DNA of 64,000 nucleotides, taken from Sitta carolinensis (lineage: Eukaryota; Chordata; Aves; Passeriformes; Sittidae). This document shows positions 15,060-29,330 of the stretch, one piece after another. The stretch spans positions 10,086,501 through 10,150,500 of the forward strand of contig CM063288.1 in assembly GCA_032173965.1 (NCBI GenBank). The letters are read 5' to 3'. The number at the start of each line of letters is the position of its first letter. Position 1 is the first letter of the stretch. The position numbers and the translations under genes were made by a program. The notes beneath the pieces were generated by a model, which was not told the origin of the DNA, made no database searches, and worked only from the letters and a program-made list of their open reading frames with translations.

Positions 15060-15400
15060 GCTCTATTCTGGTTCAGCCCTCGGCCTGACCATAGGAAAGA
15101 CTGATGTAACCAGAGGAACCTCACAGAACAGGGTATAAGACCAAGGCACCTGACAAGTGATGCTTCTCCAGGATGTTCTTCCAGCAAACAGTTTTCAGTC
15201 TTCTCTGAAACAAATCCTAATTAAATTGTTTTGCAAATTTTTTTTGCTGGAGTTCTTTTAATTCCCGTGTGGATCCATTTATAATTTTGAGCCCACAACC
15301 TCCTGTGACAATGAATTCTCTAGTCTAATTATGTGTTGGGCAGAAAAACTATTTCCTTCACTTCAATGCTTCCCTGTCATGCAACATGCCCTCAGACTTG
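15060..15400 (-). mobile_element. Ancient CR1/L3-like LINE fossil
   Basis: The clearest part is 15285-15370: AGCCCACAACCTCCTGTGAC, then AATGAATTCTCTAGTCTAAT, then a GTGTTGGGCAGAAAAACTAT segment and TTCCTTCACT. This resembles the deep CR1/L3 pattern (CACAACxTCCTGTGGCAATGAxTTC then TTGTGTGAAGAA) in antisense. The stretch before it (CACCTGACAAGTGATGCTTC, then CAGGATGTTCTTCCAGCA) may belong to the same element. Highly decayed, so edges are approximate. Confidence 0.6.
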
Positions 15401-18400
15401 GGAAATGTGCTGCACCCTACATAGTCAGCCAAGAGTAAAGGTTTTAATGTGAGGTCCAACAGTGCAGAAGCTGAAAAGTGGTTCATCTCCAAGGCTCAGG
15501 GAATCAATTGCTGCCTGGGGTTGTGCACTAGAGAGAGGTGGAGGGTGGAAAGGGAAAGAAAACATGGTTTTGGAGGAAACACGCTTACACCTGAGAAAAC
15601 ATAAAGTTTTTTGTCAACTAGCACAGCCAGGTGAACAGGGCTACATATCAGAAAACAGCCACTGAATCGTCATTGAACTCAGCTCCTCAGCACCCAAAGC
15701 CCTCAGCTTTGCAGCAGCTGCTCCACTGTAGGTGAACTCACAACCTGTTGATAGCAAGGTAAACCCCGTCTCTCTTCCTCATACACCAGCTGAACCCCTC
15801 CTCCCAGGTCATGCTCCTGCTGCTGTTTCTTCATCCCAGGCACCCTGTGGCTTATTTGATTCTCAGAAAACGAGGACCAGAGCTATGGTGTTGGGTGAGG
15901 AAGGCTGCTCTCCTCTTGAGGATACACGAAATCCATACAAAAGGAAGAGCAGGCTCCCCATCCCTGCTGCCCCAGACCAGTGGCACAGGCTGCACTTCCA
16001 GCAGCAGCTCTTTGCCCTTTTATTATTGTTTGTAACATTGTTTGCAGCCACTGGAGCCTTCAACCAAACTCGCTGGCCACCATATACACAGTAAATACAA
16101 CATCCAACAGTTCAACATCTGAAATAACATGACAAGCAATGGCTGAGAGAATTCAGGCCAGCATCTTCATGTCCCAGGCAGGCAGCAGTACAGGCTGCCC
16201 AAGCTGCTGCAGGTGAGCAGGCCCTGTGTTGTCCTAGGAAGGTTGTTATTTCCACAAGCTACACCCATTTGGCACTCCCTGGAGGAGGCTGTAATTCAGC
16301 ACAGCACTTCTGCACTGGCCTGGAAGTGAGACATATTATGGACTGACCACACAGAAAACATTAATTATATCCCTAAATATGACTGGCACTCATGGGTCAA
16401 AATGGGAAATCCTTCTCCCAAAATAGGCTTGGTGCAGACCCTGCAGGAGAGCACATACTACAAAGCAATGACAGTTTGCCTGGGGTGTGTTCTACATAAG
16501 ACAAATCTCTCTGATGTTCATTTATCTCTCCATATGCTCTCTGAGATTTTATTTTCTCCCTGACACAGGCAAATTGTTCCTACAGTACCGACACTGCACA
16601 CTCTTTTATGAAGCAAAATTGCTTCCTGGGGGAGAGTTGAAACCCAAGTCATTTGGACAGCACCTTTTCACTTCCTCACACCTGCAATGCTATAAACCAC
16701 TGCTATAGCCCACCCTGCATGCCCCTCCTTACCACAGCACTTTCCCAAAAACCATCTGGAGGCTTCTCCTGAAACAAGTGACAGTAGCAAAGCCTTTTGA
16801 TGACAAGCTGGTAAGACCTAGTCACACTACTAATACTACATCCTAACAGTGATTTAGACTAACAGGAAGAAATCCACGTTACAGCTTGTTTAGTCATGCC
16901 ATGTAAAGCCAGTCCACATGAGAGCCTTTGCCTTTTCAGTGGTTTTGTGTTTGAAATTCAGTGGTAGTATTCAGCACAGAAAAAGTTTTTACAATATAAG
17001 GGAGAGGGATTTCTCTGGACAGTTGGCAACGGAGGGGTTACTGACATTCCAATGTGTGCTCCAGGCAATAGCTGACTTTCTGACACTGTGCCCCAAACCA
17101 TGTTGTTCTTATAATAAAATCATTCAGGCGTTAGTTGTGAGGTGGAAGATTACACTGAAATAGTACTCCCCACACTGTATCTTTTTCATTTGCATCATTT
17201 ACTGCTGGGCATCTGAAAAGAAAGGACGGCTTATGTAAGAGACTTACCCATGTCTGGGAATGTTTTTCATTTCTCCTTCAACACAAAATCTTTCTTCTTA
17301 TAAAGGGAAAGCAAATTTTTTTTTTAAACTGGACTATACAAATTCAGACATTTCCTCTTTCTGGTTGAGGTATTTTTTAAGCATAAGAGCAGTTATCACT
17401 TTAGCCCCATGTTCAGGTTCAGAAGCACAAATAATCTTTTAGATACTAATGAAAAAACAACATCTGTGGAAAGAAGAGGTCTCCAGAATGATCTCCTTTG
17501 CCTACAAATAATGAATCTATTCATAATGACACAGGGACCCTCTAAATTTAGTGCACGCAGGAGTCATGCAGGATCTTATGAGTCTGTCTCTCCTGCCAAC
17601 ATGACCAGGCTGCACATTTGAGGCTGTGTTTGAAGAGGCTGCCCCAGGTGTCCCTCCCTGCTGCGGCAACCACTGCCTTGCTGTGATGGCACTGAAACTA
17701 CCAGTAGGCTTTGTGAGGCACCTGATGGCACAGGAACCTATCTGAGAGCTACTGCAGGTGAATTTACACCTCAGACACAGAACAGATTCAGTATATAACT
17801 AAACTGCCCTCCTTCAGCATTGAACTGAGTGCATTTGGGTATCAGCCTACTTCACTGAGCACACTTAGTTATTATTTCCCTTCAAAGATGTCAGGCTGAA
17901 TGCTAGCTCCATCTCAGATCCTCCCATCAGCACTCTGAAAAATTGTAGTCAACTGTTTATTGGGACTGGAAAACATCAATAGAGATTTGGTAAGGTTTCT
18001 TAATTCCATTTGCAGCTCTGCCCTGTTAGTAAATATGAAACATCAGTTTTTTGTGGCCTGTGCAGGCCACATCTCATCTCCCAGCTCAGGACAGGGTCAG
18101 GCTGTAGTTTCCATGAAAGCCAGGAGGAGGTAAATTAAGCATTAAGTTTCTAATGTAAGAGCTTCAAAGTCATCACAGAAAAAACTGTTTTCACAACTTC
18201 CGAGTTTCTACGTACGCCATTGCCCCCATATCCACCAGTATGCAATGAGCAATCAGAGAAGTTACTCCAAAAATAGAAAAATACATTTTTCATTAATGAT
18301 AAATTCACCACAAAATATTTTTAGTAAATTATTATTAATAGCATGTTCCTCACTTAGGACTCAAGTGTCATCAAATAAAAATAGGCTGCTGTTGCCAATT

Positions 18401-21400
18401 GGAAAAGTAGCTCCATATGTGTTTATTGGAGCTATAACAGCACTAGTGTCCAGGTGTGGGGGTCATAATTTTGGCAAGAAAAGCCCTAAAAGCTTTTCTG
18501 GAAGTACCAGATAAACATAAGCACAACTTGGTGTGCTGTCTCCCTGACGCCAGGACACCGTACACCTCAGCTGCTATGCAGAAAAGCATGGATTTCAAAT
18601 GCCATTTTGACATGTGACTCATTAATTTAAAGATTTGTTCCTGGACAGTTATCAATTTACTTACAAAGCTACAGCACTCACTCCATAACCTGCATCCACA
18701 CAATCTACTTCATGTTCACTGCCCAGGTTAGTAAGTCTTTATTTATGGGATTCTGGCCACTGAAATCAGTGGAAAATAAAAGACTAATTTTCTGATGCAT
18801 CTAGGCCCTTAATTCTTACCCATTTCTGTAGGGAGCTAAGAGCTTAAAAAGAAAAACAGAAAGTTTGGTACTTAAATACATTCTCAAATCTGGATGCCAG
18901 GCAGCAAGACCTGTATAGGACCTGGGAAAGACCTCAGAACCTCTTTAAGGCTTTTGGTGTCATCAAATGATGAATAAATAAAATTATCAGAATTATTACT
19001 TTGCCTGATGTCATTAGCTCCTCTGGGATTGATCTGAAACACCAGGAATGCAACAGCACTGAAATTCTAAAGGAAGGGGAAATGAAAACTCAAGTTGATG
19101 CTTCAAAATAAGTCAAGGATCTGGGGAGTATATTATGCTAACACACGACACAGCATTATTCATACAAATGACAGATAGAAGTGAACCTGGAGAGAGCAAT
19201 TCCCCCAAGTGCAATACTTTTTTTGTTAGTTCAAATTATAAATGATATGGTTAACAGTTATTACTTCAGCAAAAGAGATGATATGAGGCCAGACTCTCAT
19301 GAGCTGGTGTAGTACCAAGTCTTCCCCAACTGATTAAAGAGATCATAAAAGCTTTCTTCCCAATCCCTAATGACTTTCTTTAAAAATAAAATATTTTAAA
19401 AACCTTAAATCATAGGTTTACAGATCCTCTCTATTTAATCACTGTAAATGTCACTGAAATATCAGACAAGATACCTGTATGACAAAAGGGAATCAATTTC
19501 ACCTCTTTCCCCAGAGTGTCTTTGGTTTTCAGTTTAAATTGTCAAACTGGTATCAACTCTCTCCTGGCCAGATGATGTTATAATTAAACACCCTGTGTTT
19601 CTCAAGCCCTCACAATGCCAGACTGTCTCTCCTTTCCATCCAGCATCTCAAGGACAGAACTGGCATAGAGCAGAACACACAGCTAATGCTGGGAGCCCTG
19701 CACAGGCACTAGGCACTTTTGCTTTTGCACATGCTTTTGTTGCCATGTGACCAGAGTGATGCTTGGCTCCCCCAAAATCACCTCTTCATCAGAACACATC
19801 CACAAAGGTAATAACTAGGACACAATCTGGCTCAGTGTTTAATAACTCCATCATTATGCTGTGAGTTTGCCCTGGTCGTTTCCATCTGAGTGGGAGCATG
19901 ACTTGGGCACTGCAGTTACAATGATGCCAATTTGTAACATTCTCCTGATGCTGAGAGTTGATGGTAAAGTTTTGGGGAAAATTTATTTACGACATGATAG
20001 AGTTATTCTTCTGCCATTCATATTAAACCCTTTGATAATCATGGTTTACTAACAATAGCTTCAGAGTCAACATTTCGACTGATCCTTTGTCATGTATTTA
20101 TCTTCACATGGTGTAAGCAGTGATGTAATACAGGTCTGGCAGCTAGAGGTAATCATTCAGCAAATCATACTGCTAGTCAAGAACAAACAAGGAATTTTAC
20201 GCCAGTAAATCTCACCCATTACAAGAGGAAGCATAGATGTGTTATACTACATAGTTTTTGCAGTAAATTTGCAGCAGTGAAAGTGAGGAATTTGACCCCC
20301 ATTGAGAGAGGTTCTTAAAAAAAAAGAAGTGAAACATCTGAAATATCATCATGCCTTGTTCATACAGCTCCATCAAAATCATACAGATCTTTGATCAGAA
20401 GTGCAAATTGGGAATACAACCTGAAAATCCTGTGCAGTGAGACATGCCACAAACCGTTAATCACTAAATGAGCAATTTCTGGACTTGTTAATTTCTAAAT
20501 GAGATGAAAGGAATCTCATCTTCTTTATCCACAATTTAACAAGCAAACCAAACCTCTGAGCATTACAACACTAGGTGTAATCAACCCACCAGACAGCATT
20601 AAGTTAAAACAATGGCTCAGATATCACTAAGCCTCTTACAGGACTTCGGTCAAATCCCGACTTATTTGGATTACATGGTAGTTTGGGAAATACTGTAGTA
20701 AGGATCATTTAACTTCCAACCAAATCCGAAGAATATGAATTTTTTCTTCCCTTACAAGGAAAAAAAAAAAATAAAAGAAATAATTGCATCAGCCTTCTGT
20801 AAAATTGCTCAACTGAACCAACTTTTAGCCATCCTGGAAGCTTAGTGACTGCGCCTCTGTGCCAAGCCATGTTTGAATAATGGTCCTTGACTGCTGTTCC
20901 TGAGGCTGAGGACACTCAAGAGGCAAGAGAATCTCCTTATTTCAGAAAAAGGTACATCTCATCTTGTTCAGCAATCGCCCAAGTTGGCCCTGATCTTGGG
21001 GTCTGGAAGATAGAACCTAAAGGATAAGGGACAGCACTGATGAGACTTGAAGCAAGTCTTGCCACAGTCTTCTGTGCTTTCAAGCTGGTTTATTTGCATA
21101 CAAATTTTTGAGAGCTGGTACAGGAAGTCCATCAAAAAGAGAGAAAGAATAGCAAGTCTATCCATCTCACAGAGCTAGGAGCTCAACATCTGGCTCTAAG
21201 TCCTGGATGCTCCAGAACTGGGCATGCACATGTGCAAAGCAGACCCTAAGCCTTCCACGAGCATTAGTAAAAACATCTCGATTTCCATTTACGCCAACAA
21301 GGACTGCAGAGATTCAGCACGTCTGAAAGTAGGCATGTGTTAAAGACATGTCCATATATGGATTTAAATGTCTAAGTTTTTAGAGCGCTGTGCTGAAAAT

Positions 21401-24400
21401 ATTGGCCCTTTCTCCTTTTAACTGTTAGCACCCGATAACTCTTTAGATTGAAGTGAGAGATTTCCCTTTTACTTCATTCTTATAACAATGTGGCACTGCT
21501 GGCTTCAAATGAACTACAACTGAGTAAACCCAAGTGTTAACAGTGAAAATTTAGGCCCTAAAATTATATTTAGTAACTAAACACTGCTGAAGTAAATAAA
21601 CCAGAAGACTTGCCTAGGAGAACAACTTCACCAGCACTCGGTGCTTTTGCTGAGCTGTAAAGGCCAACTTGTGGATGTTGTGACAAAATTCAGCATGAAG
21701 CTATTTATTTTCCAACATGACATACTGTGATGTTGATCTAAAAGTTGTGAATTAGGAGATGGAAAGAATTCCTGACTTTCAGAGTCCATCATATATTTTC
21801 ATGGTGGGGTAAAATATAAAAAAAGTTTTGTTCTCCTCATTAGAGGACCGTTGTGTTTTTAGAGGAAGCTTTCCTGTTGTCCAGGATTTCCATCTTCCCT
21901 GAGTGGTATCGGTCAGCCTTGCACTGTGACTCTGTACAACAGGACTACACAGCTTGTACAGCTGCTAAGAACCACTGCAAAATGACACTGAGGTTAAAAG
22001 TAAAACAGCACCAATGCAAATTTCAGCTCAAGTTGAAAGTCAAATTATTTTTGTTTTCATGTCTCCTGTGTCATCTGGCCAACACCATTTCCTTTCTGGG
22101 GTTGTACATGTGTCACTGGGAGCATACTTTCAAGACAGTAAGTTTACACAGGTGTCTTTGCAAGATAAATGCAGGTAACAGTCTTATAGTGCAGAAACAA
22201 GGGAAACTTTCAGGGTTTTTGTCTGGACTTGCAGAGTAACAAACTCCCAAGACTAAGACAAGACTCACAAAACTTTCACTATGCGCAGTGAGCAGATCTC
22301 CAGCACAAGACACATCTAAGTAATTTCTTTACAAAGAACTACATCTTGATCACTGGGGATGTCATGGCCTGAAGAAAAGGAAACAAGGAAGGCTTACAGC
22401 AGCACAAAGGAAGTGTTGAAATACCCACATAATTTTGCCACTGTGTCCACCAGGGATGTGCTAAGGTCTTTTGTCCAGCTCACAGAGCTGTGCCAGTTGC
22501 AAAAGTTTCACATCGATGCAATTAAACCAGGATAACTATGCTGCTGAGACTGTGGATGCAGCATTTTAAAGTTAAAAAGGTAAAAACTGACAGATTTATG
22601 CTAGCCTTTTCCAGGGCAGGGTGAACACAGCTGCTCTGGTAGAGGTGCATCTGTGCAGAGGCCTTTGTTCAGAAGAGCTGTGATGGATACAGGAGCTCAG
22701 CAGTGACAACCACATGGAATTGAGGCTCCAAATAGTCCAGGAAGTGACCAAAAACCTCACATCAAAAAATTCACATCTCTCCTCACTGGCTTTCTGAGTG
22801 ATGAACCATCACCTCCATGACAAGTTTATCCTCAGGCCCTGATAAGTGGGAGTTCTGGCATGACAAGTACACGTGAGCAGCCCAGAGCTGCCCCAAGGAA
22901 GTTGGTGACAAAGTTCCCAGTGATCTTGATGGAAACAGAAGCTGGCACAAAATGCTGCAAGTCATTGCATGATCTCACTGTGACAGTACTCTGAGCAAAT
23001 CAATATTTAGGTTGAATTTCATTTTGCAAATTGAATCAAGATTCAATTCCTCTGTCTTGCAGGAAATGTCCTTGCCTTACAAGATACCAGAAGAAGAAGA
23101 AGTAACTCAAATGTGCCTCATAATAATTTGCATGTATTCTAGGTCCAGAACCACTAAAATTCCTTAACCACACATTTAACATTATTGCAGGGCATTAGTA
23201 TAAGGATTGATTAATCATGCATTTCATATTATATCATAGTGATTTATTTTAAGTGTCTCTTAAACTTCAAACTCATTGTGATTACAGTGCTCAGATTTGG
23301 GGAAGTTATGATAAAATACTCCCCACCCCCTCCATTGGGAGGAAGACCTGTCTGGGATTCTGTAAACTGAAATGGTACTCTGGGTGTTTACTCCAGCAAT
23401 TTGGCCCAAATTATATCGTAAAGCTCAGGATGGGAAAAAGGAACAGCATGTTCCAGCCTGGAAAGCAGGTCTGGAGGACATGGAACCACTCCTTAATCGT
23501 ACTTAGATTAAAACAGCTGATATTGGGAGTGTCCTGAGCACTTTTACTCACTCTGCCCCTGCTAGAAAATCATACAATGTGCTGGGGAGGAATGTGAATT
23601 TTAAATCAAAGTACAAGCAAACATCTTTATTTTTAGAAAGAGATCAGTTCTAGTGGGTTGGTCACAGGGCTGCTGAAAGCCATTAACTCAGTGATGGAGG
23701 TGTTACCCCAGCACTGCAACCCAGCATCCCTTTGGTAAAGTGTTTACCTGCCCTCATTCCTCATGTTCCAAAGGGCAATGAGATTTACTGAGTTTAATAG
23801 TCAAGAGGAATTAATTGGAACTGACCAGGTTCTTCCCTTAGTTATCTTATAATTCTGATCTCACCATCAGTCTTGACTGCAAACATGAACATTTGTCTCA
23901 CTGTTCAATTACCAGACCTCAGGAAACCAAAATACTTAGAAGAATCAGAGATGTAATATTAAAAATAACCAGGACCATATTTACTGCTATCTGATTTAGA
24001 GCTAGCTGTACCCACCTGCTTCCTTCCTGCTCCCAGCTTCAATAAAACACTTCATTCATCTTTGTTTCTTTGAGGTCCCCATACATCATAAGTTACATTC
24101 CAGTCCTTGTTTCCTTGGTTTGATTTTTATGATTACTTATCAGCTATATTTTCAGATGATTAAGTGAACTTCACTCTTCTAAAACAACTTTTGCTATTAA
24201 AAGCACAGCCAAAGGAAAAAAAAAAAAAAAAAAGAAAGAACATTTTACTTTGGAGAGAATCCATTTGGATGCAGTCTCTCTCTTCTAGAAGCCCTAAACA
24301 GATTGATCCAGGAGACCTGCTAAAAAGAAATGTAATTTCTACATATAGCAATCTGAAGAAACTTTTCCCTTGGAGATTACATCACTTTGATTGGATGCTA

Positions 24401-25383
24401 TGTTTTCCATCCTGATCTCTCTAATAAAGTGAAACTGTAGGAGAAACACATTGCTCACTGAAAAGCTGCATTCAGAACTACTGCAAAACAGGGAGAAAAG
24501 TACCAAAGGAAACAGAGATCACCCAAGAAAAATTCTTTTCTGATTCACCCCTACATGGCCAGGTTCGGTTGGAAAGAGCTGACTTCAGTACAGGAAAGAC
24601 AAATTCCATAACATTTTACTTTGAATATTAACTGTTAAAAATGTTCAAAAACAAACTTAAAAGACAAAATAACTCTGCATGAAATCAAGAACAAAAATCA
24701 GCTGAAATCCACACTAAGATTACAGAATATTTATTTTTGTTTATACCATGTGCATATAAATAAAACACAGTGCAAACACCACTCAGAGGCAATGAGAAAG
24801 TTGCACAAAATAGCATTCAAAAATCAGGAAATTCCAGAATTAGGGTTACCCAGGCAACCTTAATTTTACCCCCCGTGCATATGCATTTTTACAACACAAC
24901 CCTTCAATACACCATAGCATTCCATTTCTCAAATAGTATCACATAGAGAAGAAAGCTCATAACAGCAAATGCCAGTTTGTCATGTTGCACATGTTGGTGG
25001 CTTTTCCTACAGCGAGGAAGCAGATTCAGTTGTAGCATTTCTTACTGCAACAGTGCCTAAATTTCATAAAAAATTTAACATAAAAATATACCTTGGAAAA
25101 CAGAAGAGGATTTTTATCCAGGCATAAAGTTTGATACTAAGATATTTAAAACAAATATACCTGTGTGGACAATGTAATCTTTGCTCACAGGTAAATTCAT
25201 GTTCTTCTGTGCTAAGCAGATACCATGTTTGCCCTGTAGTAAAAAAAAAGAATGGAATACTTCCCAGAAGACACTAGATGAATTAGTTGAGATAAATCCA
25301 CAACTTGTGAAGGACTGTTCCAAGAAATAAACCAGCCCCCGTGAAACAACAGAAATCTTTTCTGAAGATGAACAGCTATAAAG
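15401..25383. other. Non-coding DNA, no gene seen
   Basis: No exon could be supported. A + ORF at 15732-16094 (120 codons) ends in a hydrophobic stretch (LFALLLLFVTLFAATGAF) but has no splice or promoter context. A perfect 9-bp inverted repeat, TGTGGCCTG/CAGGCCACA with a 2-nt loop, lies at 18052-18071. No repeat family recognised. Confidence 0.55.
24216..24233 (+). repeat. Poly(A) run of 18
   Basis: Eighteen consecutive A residues followed by GAAAGAA. There is no AATAAA signal shortly upstream on the same strand, so I treat it as a simple repeat and not a retrocopy tail. Confidence 0.9.
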
Positions 25384-25622
25384 AGAGAGTAGGTTTAGAT
25401 TAGATATTAGGAAGAAATTCTTCACTGTAAGGGTGGTGAGGCATGGAAACAGGTTGCCCAGAGAAGCTGTGGATGCCCCATCCCTGAAAGTGTTCAAGGC
25501 CGGGTTGGATGGGGCTTTGAGAAACCTGGGATAGTGGAGGGTGTCCCTGCCCATGGCAGGGGGTGGGAATGAGATGGTCTTTAAGGTCCCTTCCAACCCA
25601 AAACCATCCTATGATTCTATGA
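25384..25622 (+). mobile_element. CR1 LINE 3' end, relatively intact copy
   Basis: The block reads as the 3' untranslated end of an avian CR1 non-LTR retrotransposon. Recognisable phrases are TTAGGAAGAAATTCTTCACT, then CAGGTTGCCCAGAGAAGCTG, then GGATGCCCCATCCCTGAAAG, then TTCCAACCCAAAACCATCCT. It closes with the terminal TATGATTCTATGA repeat. The copy is 5'-truncated, as nearly all CR1 copies are, and has no poly(A) tail. It is the least degraded copy in the window, so probably the youngest. It is antisense to the presumed minus-strand gene. Minus-strand ORFs of 160 and 127 codons over it are chance readings of the repeat. Confidence 0.93.
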
Positions 25623-28388
25623 CATGGAAACCATAGAGCTGTAGAGAGAATAAATACAACTACAGGAATGAAATTAATAAACTTCACAGCAGTTGATAAA
25701 ATTAAGGAACCCTCATTAATAATCAACCAAATGAAAATATACATTTCCTTCTCTCCAACAGAAGCTGAAATAAAGAAATGCAAATGAAAACACCTAAGAC
25801 TAACTAAAAGGGTGCATTTTCATTCCAGGTGAATTTCTTCACTCTTGTTTTAAAAAGGATCTCTGGCATTTCTGAAACACCAATAGGAAATTAATTAATT
25901 TCAATTAATTGTGTTTTTCTTATTAGCACTCCACCATGCAGCACATTTAATCACTCAGCATTAGGACAACTTTCTTGAGAAAGCAAATAGTTATTCATGG
26001 GACCAGAGAAATGCTGTGTGTGGCTTCTATTCCCTGTGATAACAGGCACTGTAATTCCCCAATACACAAAAGTCTGTCCCTTCTCCTGCCCTTCAACAGT
26101 GAAGGGGAGATAGTGCTCCAGCTGAAATCAATTTGAAAATTCCTGCAATCCCAACAGAACAGATCCAAAATTAGTCCAGCACAGAACAGTGTGCTTGGGA
26201 GCACTGAACCTGGACCAAAGAGGCTTGGCTGCACTTCTCATCCTTGCCTGCCACTCGGAGCAAGCTGTGTTCCTTCTGCACAATTGTCTTTCTTGGCCTC
26301 ACAGCTTTCCCTTATCTTCCTATTTACATTACAATCGCTTTGGGGCAGGCTTCCTCTCCAGGTACCTGTTAATACTGTGCACGGCATACTTAAGCTTAGT
26401 CAAATACTAATGAAAATATATTATACATATAATAATGAAATACATAGCAATGAGGAAAAAAACCAAAACACTAAAGCAAAGACCTTGATTTGTGCAAAAT
26501 AATCCATAGCTCGGACAGGCACAGCTTGTGACAGATTCTTTCCTACTCCTATTAAGTTGATGGCAAAGCTCCCATTAGCCTTAGTAAGAGCAGGATCAGA
26601 CCCAGGCTGTGTACACTGAAAACTTTTAAAAGGCCAAAAGTTGTCTAGCTTGAATGACATACTGCATTTAAGTTTCTATGGAAATTTGAAATTCCTGCAG
26701 AGTGTGGGATGCAGTCAGTCCTGAATCACAAGATATATCTACTTCCAAGCATGGAGGCTCCTCAGGGACAGAGACACCTCAGAAGCACTGGATCTTTTAT
26801 GAGAAACTTCAGTCATCCAGCCAGTAATACTTACAACAAAAATAATATTTTCCATTCTCACATATTACTAAGTTGTAAACTGTTCCTTAGATACCTGCAC
26901 ATGGAGTTTATGAGAAACATATGTAAAATCCTGACAAGCAAACCCTGTTTATACCTTTATACAAAATAACTACTGAAAGGACCAATTTTCAAAAGATGCC
27001 TATTGGGACCTGTCAATTATGCAATGTGCCAAAGTCACCATCAAGCAATGCACTTCAGATGCTGCTCTGCCTTCCCTTGGATGCCACCACCTGTAACATC
27101 CCTCGCTTTCTTCCAGTGCAGGTAGCACTCTGATGGTTGCCCTCAAATGTCACTAAGACTCAATAAGAACTTGTTGAGCTTTCCCAGTAATACAGGGGGA
27201 AAGTCTCAGGTTTGAGAGAATTCCTCGTAGGATCCACTGTCTGGTTTAAATCATGCCTGGGTGAACACCACATCTTTGTGATGTTCACTAGGACATGACA
27301 AAGACTTTCCTGCTCAGAAGATGCAAGACCTGATAAACAGCTCCACATTTGCAAATCAGCCAGAGGACTCTGTCACATCCTTCCTGGGCTACATCTCTGG
27401 TTTCAATTATAATGCCAAAATAAGGAAAAGTCAGCACAAAAAAGACTTTCTGTTGATAAAGTCTGTAATTTCCAAACACAATACAAATTAATCTGATTGA
27501 ACTGGTTAAAAAGTTGGTGTGAGAGGGAGTTGTGTTGTTTTAATTTGGTTTTTAACCCATGTGCTTCAACACAACACTGTATGAACAGATCTCAGCCGCA
27601 GCAACTTCGACTGTGTATTAATGACATTTCTCCATCCCTCTCTCACCACTTATGAAGTGTATGGGGAAAAGTTACCTGTTTTCAATTATTTTCTCCTGCT
27701 CTATCTTTTCCGTATCACCTCATGACCTCCTTTGGTTAACTTGACCTTTGTACCTCCCAGCACAGCAAGGATGTGCATTCAAAATGGGGTTTGTACTTCT
27801 TGTAGTGATGCCTCAATGTGACTAAGCTGGTTTGTATCAATTCTAGGATGACAGAAAGCTGCTTTTCCCTACTTAGAAACACATATACATTGAAAGCACA
27901 GTACTTGCAGCTTTGTGCTGTTGTGGGATTTTAATCCTCAGAGCAGTAAATGTGGGTCTAATACATCACTCACTACCTTATTGATAAAACTGTCTTCACT
28001 GGAGATGAGCAATGCTGAAACAGAATAAAATGTGGTGCTGAAGAGTTTACTCAGCAAGAAATCTCCGTTTTCTAAATTCACCAAAATGTGTCTCCACACC
28101 TAAAATTAGACCAAAATACTGGAATTTCCCTTCCAATCTTCATCTCTTACTTTTAGGCACAGTTTCCTAGCACCAAGAAAGTGCTGTGCAACTTACTCTC
28201 TGGGCAACACAATCTCTCCAGAATTATGGTCAGAAGAATGGTTTTGGTTTATTACATTTTAGAGTATCTTTTACATTACCATTTAAACCTCTACATCACC
28301 TGGTATCACCATCTAGTCCATGCACAAGCTGACCTGGCGTTCCCTGCATTTTTAGAGAAATTCAGTTTCTCAGCCCATTTTACAAGTT

Positions 28389-28404
28389 GTTTGTTTGTTT
28401 GTTT
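28389..28404 (+). repeat. (GTTT)4 microsatellite
   Basis: Four perfect GTTT units in AT-rich DNA. Confidence 0.9.
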
Positions 28405-29199
28405 AATTATTAGTTTACAGGTAGGAAATATCCTGAGAAAACAACTGCACTCTACAAGAACTGATAGATGTGCAAATGGAAGTGTCTCTTTTGTTGCATA
28501 CAAATAATATTTTTAGCATGAAACCAGCAGTGTAATGTCCCTACTGAATTTATGATACAATTAGAAGAACTGTGTTGTCTTGGACCTTTGGTAAATTCTC
28601 TTTGAAGAGAGGCCCTTTGGAAACTGAATCTGTTTAAATCAGCAGTTATAAACATAAAAACCTAATGAGGATGCTAAACAAACTGTACTTTGACTAACTT
28701 CAAATTATAAAATTGAAGCTGGGAACTGACAAACAGGGGTATTAAGTTTATCACACGCAGAAAAATAACAAAGCGTGTACCCCTCTTGCCTTGCTTTTCG
28801 AATCATGCACCAGTGCAATGGTGAAAGAGAAATCCACCACCACCTAAAAGAGCAATCTGGAAAAACAACTTGGGGAATTTCAGTCCTTTCAAAAATTTTG
28901 AAGAGCTCTTAAACCATGAGCTGTTTAGACATGAAGGTAATCTTCAACTGTTGAAATATCACCCTCCAAAACTGTCAGTGTTAGAAAGGATGCCCAGGAT
29001 ACAGAGAAACTCACTACATGATAATAAATAAAAATACAGAAAAGTTAGGGGAGTCCAGGGGGAATGTGTGATCCCACTAATCAATTATCCCAGATAACTG
29101 AGGGAAGGATGAAAACAATGGCTTTAAGTGGAATGTCAGAACCTCAGTCATAGCCTCCAAATGCAAGAGAAAATTGGATCCATTTCTGTTCTCTCAACC

Positions 29200-29330
29200 A
29201 CTGTCAAATTCTACCACTGCATCCAACACTCCATGCTTTGGTGCCATCTGTGAAACAGAGATGCTAATAATCCCCCACATCTCACAGCTGTTCTGTGAAT
29301 TAATTTGCATGGGATCCATGGTGTTTCAGT
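29200..29330 (+). mobile_element. MIR-like SINE fossil, + orientation
   Basis: GCCATCTGTGAAACAGAGAT, then GCTAATAATCCCCCACATCT, then CACAGCTGTTCTGTGAATTA resembles the 3' half of MIR (CATCTGTAAAATGGGGAT, AATAATxCCxACCTCAxAGxGTTGTTGTGAxGATTAA). The upstream part, including ACCACTGTCAAATTCTACCA, may be the CORE region but is too diverged to be certain. Confidence 0.6.

Noticed and set aside
15732..16094. 120-codon + ORF with a hydrophobic C-terminal stretch
   Set aside because: No recognisable family, promoter, splice context or neighbouring exon. One hydrophobic run is weak evidence.
25114..25783. Minus ORFs of 160 and 127 codons
   Set aside because: Mostly antisense reading of the CR1 3' end plus flank.
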